A stretch of DNA of 64,000 bases from Pholis gunnellus (Eukaryota; Chordata; Actinopteri; Perciformes; Pholidae): contig OU342820.1 of assembly GCA_910591455.2 (NCBI GenBank), positions 930,001-994,000 on the forward strand. The letters run 5' to 3'. Positions 40,410-50,600 of this stretch are shown piece by piece (position 1 is the stretch's first letter; each line of letters opens with the position of its first letter). A model generated the notes under the pieces. It saw only the letters and a program-made list of their open reading frames with translations, searched no databases and was not told where the DNA came from. Made by a program: the position numbers and the translations under genes.

Positions 40410-43400
40410 GATTTTATTTCAGTCTAAGGCTGACTTTCACCGCAGGCCCTTTTGATTAAGCCCAGTTGTGACTGGAGGCATACAAATATTATGGTATGGC
40501 ATTATCGTGAATGTGATATATCAGGAACGCATGGAGGTGAAGAATGTGCCAATTAGGATAATTCCAACCAAATGTCTAATAAGATAAAATGATGAAGTGT
40601 TGACATTTTGGACAGACATACAGTAAATTGCAACATGACTGATTGGCTAATTTATTGGCTGATTGGCTTACCATGAATGGCAATTTATTTATTGAAAATT
40701 GTATAAGTTCATTACATAATGGATGTCTAATTTGGCCATTGCCATTTTGTGGATTGGCAATGGCCTCCTTAAACTCATTTTTAGTCGAATATTTATGGAT
40801 GTGTCCAAACTGTTCTGAACCACAATAACAACCCACCCAACCAGTCCATATACAAACTAAATCTCATTCACCATGGCTTGTGGGTATGAATTTTTCATCA
40901 TGATTCACATCCATACAACCAATGTGTCTGATTAAGAGGCTATATGAACAATGTGTGATCCTGGAAACAGTGTTTTAAACAATTTAATTTTACTTGTAAA
41001 GTTCAAAAAAGTGCATTGATGCATTTACATATCACAGATAAAATAGAATATTGCAATATCAATTTTTTATACAATATCATTCAGCCCTCAAACAGAACTT
41101 CATACATGGACACAGTTTAACTTCTCAACGGTAGAATTTCTCCTTCTCTCTCTGCTTCTGTCTATTTTCTCTTTCTGCCGTTACACACATACATACACAC
41201 ACTTCAATATTTTAATCAGTTTATTGCTTCAGTTGGAGGTTGCGTTTGACAGTAAAACTCCATCAGACCACGGAGAACTATTCTAATAATCAGTGGTATC
41301 ACACTAATATGAACCAGGTCAGAGAGGATATTTTAAAACACTAACATCTAATCTCCCTATGGAATCAATAAACTAGAACTACTGTTGGAAAAATAGTACA
41401 TTTCAGTCTCATTTATAGTCTAGTTGCAACTCTGCAATGTTCTTTTTTTAGGGTAGCTCCATTGTTACGTTACGTTACGTTGTTGCGCTTCCTTGTTGCG
41501 TTACCTTGTTGCGTTATCGTGTTAAGTAATTATTTTAACACAAACCATGATTTTTTTTTCTAACCAATCAAGTAGTTTAGTTGCCTTATAGTGTTGACTC
41601 AGAAATGCTGACATTCAACGTATTCCATGGTTAGCAGAATTTACAGTGGCAACATTTTTTCGGACAACTTGGTTGCATTCTGAAGAGCTACAGTACCGAG
41701 TTGGCCAGTATGAACACTTGCCAAACAAGAGGTGGGATCTTTTTCATCTTCTACAGCTAGAAACCCCATCATGTTAATGATTTCCTGTATTTTCCAGAAT
41801 ATCTTTTGACATCAAGAGCTTGAGTGAATTTATACTATGTACTTCTTGTGTGTGTAGGTGAATGAAGTGATAGTTAATTGTTATAAAGCCTCAAATGTCA
41901 AGGAGCCTCCACCTCCAATGGCTACTCCACTTTCACATCCAACCTATTTTGGTTTTGCATTATTTCCCGGTTTCGTGCGTTCATGTAGGCCAGTTCTATT
42001 TCTGTCAATAAACCTCCGGTTCGGACCAAACACCCAGGACTCAAAGCATATCCAGATAACCAGTAAAATAAATTACACAAATAAAACCCAAAATGGACCA
42101 ACCACAGAATGAAACATGATAGTGGGTATGTGATTTAAGACAACACTTCATAAACTAAAACACTATTAGATCAATCTTCTGGATTAAATAATCTGTATAA
42201 ACAACTTCCTCATAATTAGTTTTCTCTATTTTACATCTTGTGTGTTTTATTGCTGTCATAATGACAAATTTACCATCTTGCCATATGGACAATTGAACAT
42301 GAGCCCTTTGGCTAACAATGCATGCAATGTCACAAAAGAAAAGGAATCTATATGTTGCTCTTAATCAGTTATTTCTTCATAAACTCTTTGTGACACCAGG
42401 GGTATAAAATAAACCTATAATAATGTATTTTATTTTCTATTACAGTCTTGCCTATTAACGCAATCTGTTGATTTGCGCGTATGCAAATGACTACTGGCAC
42501 CATGTCACATTGTAAAGGATAAAGGTGGTTTAAACCCTCTTTTTATGGGTCTTTCATTTGAGTTATGAATTGTTGCCTGTTATTGTTTGCTTTTCATGAA
42601 TGTAACAATAAATGTATTAAATAATTATTTGTAATAATACAATTGCAATAAAACTGTAAAAATGTGTGTAAAAACCATCACTAAATTCTGAGCCATTTTT
42701 CAAAGTGTTTTTTCAAAATAAAATATCAAGGTTACTTCTTAGTAGAATTTTTTTAAATGTGGTAATTTTACTAAATATAATCAATTCATAATTAAGGAAA
42801 AGTGGTTTCACACATGAATATTTCTTCATTTTGAACTTCATTTATTTGTTTTTTATATACTAGATAGTGCAGTCATATTTGAATTGTGTTGATTCTTTAA
42901 TAACCAATAATTCATGTAAAAGTGATGTATGTACATTCCTATAGTCAAGTCCACAAAATGACATAACATCTGGCCATTGCAGTGTACAGTGACCTCCACA
43001 CTTTCTTGCAGAACAGCTCCTTTAGAATGAAAGTAATGCACCTCTAAAAGAAATGTGAATATTTGAAGAAAATCATCACGAAGAACTTTTTGTAATGGAA
43101 CCCTTCATATCGATAAACATCAATTAGACAATAGAGATGTGAAAACCATAAAATATTCTAAATCTGTCCTTTCAACAAAATCTCAAATAAAAGATCTTTT
43201 TTGGCTTGCAGCATTGTCATGGTTGTGAAACCCAACATACAAATGTAGAAGTTGTGTGTTTGTATCTGTGGCTCTCGGTGATGTGTTAGCAGAGAGACAA
43301 ACCTGCCTCTGTTCTGTTTCATGGTTTTTTAAGCCAACAGTTTATCCCTTCACGACCGGTTTGGTGTCCGAACAAAGCTCCGCAAATTGAAAGAGACATA

Positions 43401-43600
43401 TTATTTAAAAGAATTGTACTTATGATCAGTAACATATCAGGATTATTTTACAGTGAGCAATGACACAGAGGCAAGAGACATTACGGACATTTCCCTTATG
43501 ATACAGAACATCTTCCATTTTGTTGTCCATAATCAACAACCAGAGACTGTAGAAACATTCAGGGAAACATGCCTATCCACATTCATTCCGAGAGTGAGAT
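40410..43600. other. Intergenic, mostly unassigned
   Basis: Apart from the repeat D copy at 41455-41690, I see no gene or RNA. ORFs in this stretch are short and lack domains. Confidence 0.5.
41455..41690 (+). repeat. Dispersed repeat D, copy 2
   Basis: Starts with a (gttac)n run and repeated gttgcgtt motifs, then caaaccatgattttttttt and gacattcaacgtattccat, collinear with 35570 and 46535 copies. Confidence 0.55.
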
Positions 43601-43609
43601 GAGAACTAG

Positions 43610-43690
43610 GAATTAGGATGTGGTTAGCCTAGCTTAGCATAAAGACTGGGAACAAGGGGAAACAGCTAGCCAGGCTCTGTTCAAATATCA
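43610..43690 (+). repeat. Dispersed repeat B copy
   Basis: tagcttagcataaagactgg followed by gggaaacagctagccagg, the clearest example of this family in the window. Confidence 0.65.
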
Positions 43691-43717
43691 ATAATATTAT
43701 TAGCAGCAACTCATTAT

Positions 43718-44340
43718 ATGTGCAATCAAAGTTGGCAAGGGAGTGTTGCAGTTCTCAGAAAAACTAGACTCATTCTGGCTCATAAAACATTGCACACACT
43801 GTATTCTTCATTTGTATTACCATATCTGAATTACTGTGTTGAGGTTATGGGTAACACCGACAGAAGCACCCTACAATCATTATACATACAAGGAAAATGA
43901 GTCATAAGGATAGTAAACAATGTCGGATATCCTAACTGTTTATAAAAGTACATGCATTAGAATTCAGGGATCTAGTGGATTGTTAGACCACACAAATTAT
44001 GTAGGAAGCAAGAAATAATTTACTTCCTGGCAACAAACAAAAATGTTCTTGGACAGAGAGGGGAAGTTTGAAACAAATTATGTTCGCACTTATCTTAAAA
44101 GTATGTGCATATCATTTGTGGGATGATTGTTTTTAGAATAAAACAATGTGATAATAAAAGACATCTTAAAAAGATGTACAAATATGTTTTTACGAGGTAC
44201 AGCAATGAGGAAGGGGAATATAAAGTACAAAGATGGTGATATTTTTGCTATTGGTTTTCTTTTCTTCCTTCTGCTGCATTTCGGACATAAAATGTTAAAA
44301 TATGTTGCTTATTGAAAGTTGTATTTTTCCAGCATTAATT
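43718..44340 (+). mobile_element. LINE ORF2 C-terminal end and 3' tail, degraded
   Basis: The plus-strand frame gives RKTRLILAHKTLHTLYSSFV then LPYLNYCVEVMGNT, typical of the post-reverse-transcriptase region of jockey/L2-type LINEs. Further pieces (LKKMYKYVFTRYSNEEG near the end) follow after stops and frame changes. The 3' part from 43998 is repeated at 48799-49100. Confidence 0.75.
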
Positions 44341-45359
44341 TAATGTTTTTAATGTTTGAAGTAAAATATATTCAATTCAACAACTCTTCAATCATGTTGT
44401 TCTGACTCCAGATCTGTACTTAACCTGCACACACCTGTTTTATATCCAACTTCTCATCTCACTCTCGGAATGAAAGCATATCTCCGGCAGCAGTTACACA
44501 TTTCCACAGGATTGCATGATAGTGTATTTAAACACTTAGTGCACTCGGTCCGGTCAATAAATGCCTTCTGTCATGATCACACGACTGAAACTCTGACGAA
44601 CACAACCACTCATCGTTGAGTTTCATAGGAATTGAACACATTCGCTCTACTCTCCTATCGTTAGTACGAGGTAGCTACATGTCAGTGAACGCTACTTAAA
44701 GGTTTTCAGTTGTACAAATAAATAAAAGCAGTAGTCATTGGTGTTACAGCAGAGAATACATTGAATATGTATTCATTATGTATGATATAAGGTATAATAT
44801 GTACAATAAAGTCTTCACTTGGTGCAATTGTGCTTTAACTGACTTCAAAATGTCCCTTTGTTTTTGGGTTTTTACTTCATCTTCTCTTGTCTTCACCTAA
44901 ATGGAATCTGAATCACATCAGCCACAGACTTAATATGGCTGTGAATTGTTTGTCTTTAGAAAACAATGCCTGTGAGAAAAGTGACAAATCTGAGGGTTTA
45001 TAGGATGTTTGGTTTACATTAAAGTGCAGAAATGCTCTAACAGCCAACCATTCCGAAGAGCTGACCAGCAGATGTTAGTATGGAATTGCAATCAAAAGCA
45101 GTGAGTCAGACAATGACAGCAACAAGACTGAATGGAGACAATTCGCAGACGGTTGAAAGATCCCGGTAGTTACCGACATTTCTCGATGACATACTCCCTT
45201 TACTTGTAAAAATAACCGGAGGAATTTTTTCATGTACTGAGGACAAATCAAATTGACTGAAACAAAGCTAACTTCTCCACCTGGTAAGATTAGTGGTGAG
45301 AGCAAAATAACAGAAGACCATTGAAGAAATTTGAAGAGTAGCAACAAAAGATGTTTTAA

Positions 45360-45842
45360 AGGGGACATGTCATGCTCATTTTCAAAATCATACTTGTGTT
45401 TTGGGTGTTTTGGCTACAACATGTGTACATGCTTTAATGCTTACTAATAAACACATTATTCTTCTCATAACCTCTGTCCGAATACACCTGTATTTATCCT
45501 CTGTCGGAAACGCTCCATTTTAGCACCTGCCTCTTTAAGACTACCCACCTATAAAAAGTCCAGTCTGCTCTGATTGACTCTCAAGAAAAAAGTGGCACAG
45601 CTTTGCAAAAGTGGTTGTTAAGGCGCTGATGGAGATACTCTGAAGGGAGGTGGTATATTCTAATGAGGGTCCGTATGACATAGGAAGGGGAGCCAAATCT
45701 GAATGGCTTATTTAATCACATGTTTTCTCATCAAAACACCCAGCAAAAAACGGACTGGGTTTTTCTAATTTCACAGTTTGTGGGTTTGCTAGGCACCTAG
45801 ATATATGTGCACAAGCACTACGTTTTTCATGATATGTCCCCT
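45360..45842. mobile_element. 483-bp non-autonomous transposon flanked by TTAA
   Basis: Terminal inverted repeats aggggacatgtcatg and (reverse complement of the right end) aggggacatatcatg differ at one base of 15. Both ends abut TTAA (45356-45359 and 45843-45846), the target duplication of piggyBac and Kolobok elements. There is no transposase inside. The superfamily cannot be settled from the termini alone. Confidence 0.8.
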
Positions 45843-46534
45843 TTAAAATTTCAGTTTCTGTGGTAAAAAAACCTGATTTGTCCTAGAAATTTTTTTTTTT
45901 TAATTTTAAAATCTTGACAAAAACTAAATGCTTGTGTTAGAAGTTACCAGCTTGAAGCTTGCAGCAAAAACAAGAATGTCAGTGTTATGTTAACTTTTAA
46001 AGACTGGCCAGACTGAACGTATAGCTTTTCTGAGCAGAAAGTCAATGGACATGGTGGCACAATCTGGATCAAAGTTGCATTCTTTCAAGTTAAAATGATT
46101 TCATCTGGCGTAAAATATTTCTTTTGAAACCCAGGATGAATGTACAAAAACAATGTCTGAGCAGCTAAAATGTGCTCAGTTGGTAGACTGGTTGTTTGGG
46201 GCGAATAAACGCGGACTGTACCTACAGTCTAGTGGTCAAAGTCATTAAAGCATTTGCTCAGTGTTGAGTCTGATTGCATCTCTAGGGTGCCAGTTCTCAT
46301 GCTGGACATGCTGAAAAGTTTTGTTTTAGCCCAGTCGGCAGGAAAAAATGTTTGCATTGAACGTTTCTTCATGCCACGAATAAATTGACTATTATTGAAA
46401 GTTACGTGGTATAAATGTTATGCTGCATAATAACCAGTAGAACAAGCAAGAAAGTCTACTAATGGCGGTTGGGAGATGTGGAGGCCACTGTCTGTGTCCC
46501 ATGTGAAACCAAAACTTAATGTTGACTTTACGCT

Positions 46535-46860
46535 TATTACATAATGTTGCTACACTTGTTACAAAACATTACGTAATGCAGTCCGCTATGGCCGGTTGTT
46601 GTTTCGTCACGTTGTTTCGTCACTACTTTAACAATAACCATGATCCCTTTCCGAACTTTAACAAATTAGTTCTCTTGCCTAAACCTAACCAACGTTCCAC
46701 AATGTAAACCACGTGGCACTGTGCGTTTCTGCAAGTGAGATACTTGGTTGATATTAAACATATTAATTAAAAGTATTTTTGGTTCAGAAATATTGACAGT
46801 GGTCAGTGCTTTGCAGAAATGTACAGTGGTAAAAAAAATTCTGGGGACTGGGTTGATTTG
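46535..46860 (+). repeat. Dispersed repeat D, copy 3
   Basis: cataatgttgctacacttgt, cgtcacgttgtttcgtcac, aataaccatgatccctttc and agaaatgtacagtggtaaaa follow in the order of the other copies. Confidence 0.55.
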
Positions 46861-47161
46861 TTTACAGGCTGACCAACAGAATTAGTTAAATAAAATAATG
46901 TTGTGTCACCTCACAAACTTCTGGGTCCAGTTAACCAGCAGTGTCATGTGACTTGCATTGTTTTATATAAGACCTATGAAGTGTGTGTTTCCAGGTCTTG
47001 GTTAAACTCTTAACTGTATTACTATGGAGACTTAGCAAGCTCCACCATGCATATAGCATTAATTGAAGCCATGGTATACTGCTGTTTGCTTCCAGCAGCT
47101 TATGTGACAGCAGTTTGCCAGCCTTGGAGAGTGTGGAAAATTAGATTTAGTTTGTGGAGTT

Positions 47162-47638
47162 TTACACCATCTCTTCTCTCCGCTCCAGACCTGCAGGCTG
47201 TATGTTGGCCTTGGGACTAAGGGGCTGGCTCAGTCCCAGTGCCTCCCCTCTGGCTTTCAGCAGTTGTTCTGGTCCCCAGCGCAGGCAGAGGGGGCAGGGA
47301 CACGTGGCGGAATGGTGCAAGATGTTGGTTGAAGGGTAGAGGGCTGCTGTGCTCGGAGGCAGCCCCCCTGGTCTGTTGTGGTAGTGGGAGAGTCGGAGTG
47401 CGTCCAGTGTCCGCATGGGTGCAATGTAGCGGCTATGAGCCGAGGACACTGGTGAAGAGAGAGCCAGGGGGTAGTGGTGGTGGAGTGGGAGGTGGGGCGG
47501 GATGAAGGGGTACGGCAAGGTGGAGCAAGGAGAGGCGCGGCCCATCAGGAGCGCCCCCAGGGGGTCGACGAGAGGGTGGGGCCACGGCAAGGAGTGTCTC
47601 TGCCGTTTGTCCTTCATCCTCCTGTTCTGGAACCACAC
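47162..47638 (-). CDS. eve1: eve1 exon 3 (recognition helix and C-terminus)
   Basis: The acceptor ctccag is followed by VWFQNRRMKDKRQRHSLPWP, then a Pro/His/Leu-rich region, a CPCPLC motif and the end ERREEMV with TAA at 47162-47164. It is GC-rich compared with its flanks. Confidence 0.93.
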   Translation of the reverse strand: MWFQNRRMKDKRQRHSLPWPHPLVDPLGALLMGRASPCSTLPYPFIPPHLPLHHHYPLALSSPVSSAHSRYIAPMRTLDALRLSHYHNRPGGLPPSTAALYPSTNILHHSATCPCPLCLRWGPEQLLKARGEALGLSQPLSPKANIQPAGLERREEMV

Positions 47639-50600
47639 CTGGAGAGAAGGGAAGTTAACAGTATTTCTACATGTTTATGTTATTAGCACTAAACACAAAG
47701 TACACATGAGGCTGATGGGAATATCATTCATTTTGTAGGTATTTGGTCATAAACCAAAGAACCAGCCAACAGTGCTAGATGAAAAATCTGGGCATCATCA
47801 ATGTTACCATCCTCCAGCTTCAAATTTCACAGCAATCCAACCAATGGTTGTTGAAATATTAAAAACAAAGACAATTTCAAACTAATTGTGGAAATTGAAG
47901 AACAGTCAACGGATCACCAAAGTCATTAGAACATATTGTGTGAAAAAGTTGAGTATAACTTAAGGGGTAAAACTGCAGATGTACAAATGGTTCTAATTTC
48001 AAATATGTAATAACACTGCATCATGTAATAACTCGACAAAATGTAATACATTTTCACTTTGTTATGTAATATTGTAAGCTGTCGCATTTCATTATAAATG
48101 ATCACATGTTGCTGTGGTTATTAAGGAATGCAGGAGTTGCACTTTTATTTAATGAAAAAGTAATAATACATGCAAATGTATGTCCTCATCTTTACACAGG
48201 TGGTATTTTTAATAAATTTGCTAAATTAAACTTCACAAGTCCCGCCCCTCAAACGCAGACTGTCCAATCATAGCGGATTGGCCAGATCCGACCAGGGTCC
48301 AACAACTAACTAGCTCTGCTCCATAGACTCTCATGCAATGGTTTCAGAAATTCTTCAGTTCAGCCTGGTATTTGTGGATTTGGAGCTAGTCATGCTTAAA
48401 CGTTGTGCAACAGGGATAATCGTTACCAGAGCTATACGTTTGTTAAATGTTACGTTTCTACATATGTTTTCATTTGTTTTTGTTCACTGCAGAATCATCC
48501 TCGATACATTCTTCAAATGCATATTATTGACTCTTCTGTCTGCTTCTTCCCAAAATCACTTAACACTTATCACTTATCACAGAATATAATGCAAAGAGTG
48601 CAGTTAGTGACCGTGTGGGCTCCGTGGTAGCTCTGGCAGCTTGATGAAGTAACAGCGGGAGGCGGGGCTTAGCGAAGGGTCATTTGGACCTCTATGATCT
48701 GTGGTGTCCCCTTTCAGCATTACAGTTGACTCTGTCTAAATAGCCACATAAAAGTAGTAACATAAGGCTATTAGGCAATGCTTAAGAATCAATACAAGTT
48801 ATGTAGGAAGCAAGAAATAGCAAGAAAAATGTACTTCCTGGCAACATACAAAAATGTTCTTGGACAGAGAGGGGAAGTTTGAAACAAATTATGTTTGCAC
48901 TTATCTTAAAAGTATGTGCATATCATTTGTATGATGATTTTTTTTTTAGAATGGACCGAGAGAAAAAATAAAACAATGTGATAATAAAAGACAACTTAAA
49001 AAGATGTACAACTATTATATGTTTTTGCGAGGCACAGAAATGAGGAAGGGGAATATAAAGTACAAAAATGGTGATATTGTTGCTATTGGTTTCCTTTTCT
49101 TGTCTGTTTTTTTTCTTTTTCACATTATTAATTGAATATTGATGGATTAACATCTTGGGGTAGGATCAGATAAGCAAGTGTCTTCTATTGGCATTCTGGC
49201 ATCAGTAACATAAGGCTATTAGGCAATGCTTAAAATCAATACAAGATATAAATACCAAAATCTATTGCAAGCATGTTTTAAAAATGGATGAATGGCTGAA
49301 TTTTGAGTCAGTATGATTCATGCTGGAATGCATAAATTAAACAATTTTGTCATGATGATATGATGATTTTTATGAATGAAGACATCCATTTGGTCGGTTA
49401 TTACATAATGCAAACATTTACATGAAACAAGTGTAACTTCCACATGTTATAATAACCACTGCAATACGTAATCATTTGTTACATGTGGGGGAATTTATTA
49501 CATATCGCGTTCATGCAGTTGTTATTACATAATGGAGGGAAACATGTATAATGTGGTGTTATTAGCCTACATAATGTGTTGTAACAAGCTTTAAAGCTGA
49601 GACCGACAAGCTGTCTGTGCATCCGTCCGTCCGTCCCTCAACTATTTTTACCAGCTCATAGAATCTCCTCGGAAAGGCTGCGCTGCTAAAACGTCAGGTG
49701 GCAGGGTTTACAAGTCCTCGCCCCTCGCATTCCTGCTCTTTCATAAAAGACCTTCCAGTGGTTGGCAGAAAGGTGGGTGCACTCACTGTGTATTAAAGCT
49801 GCTGCAATGGACCAGTGGGGCCTCTGTGTCAAATGTCAGACGCTGCTAAACCTGTCAGCGCTCAATCTGCCACGCTGACACAAATGAAACATTTGAGGGC
49901 AGATGATCAGAACCTCACATTCATGGGTGAATGTCAAAGAGGTGTCGTCGTTTTAGGTGAGTAGCTGTGGAGGATTTGTCGCTTCCTGTTTTTGACCTGC
50001 TTGGTTTCCATTTCTTGGCCGTGTGTCTATCAGCAGATACAGAATCATTTGATAAAGCCAGCAGATCAGTGAAGGGATAGGCCTATATCATTGAGTTCTG
50101 AAAGCACTGAGCTGGCGATTAGCTTAGTTTAGCATAAACAGCTGGCTCTGCCCAACGTTCGAAACTACACCTTCAAATTAAAGCGCACTGATTAACACGT
50201 TACCTCTTTAACAGGCATATGGACACAGTCAACAAACTGTTCCAGTATATAAAAAAAGAACGAAACGGCTGTTTTTACCTTTCTGTTTGCACACAAATTT
50301 GTCGAACCAGATTATTTAAGGGACAGTTTGACATTTTCAAAAAAAATGTATTCACTTTGGTGCAGAGACTTAGATGGGAAGACTGATACCACTCTTGCGT
50401 CTGTATGCTAAATATGGAGCTGGAGCCAGCAGCTGGTTAGCATAGCTTAGCACAATAACTGTAAATGGGGGGAAACAGCCAGCCTTCCTTCCGAAAGAAA
50501 CAAAACCCACCTACAAGCCTAATGCTCAATAACGAACATGGTATACATTCTATGTTTAATCTGAGTGTCAAGAAGACAATTTGCATCTTAACATGCTGTT

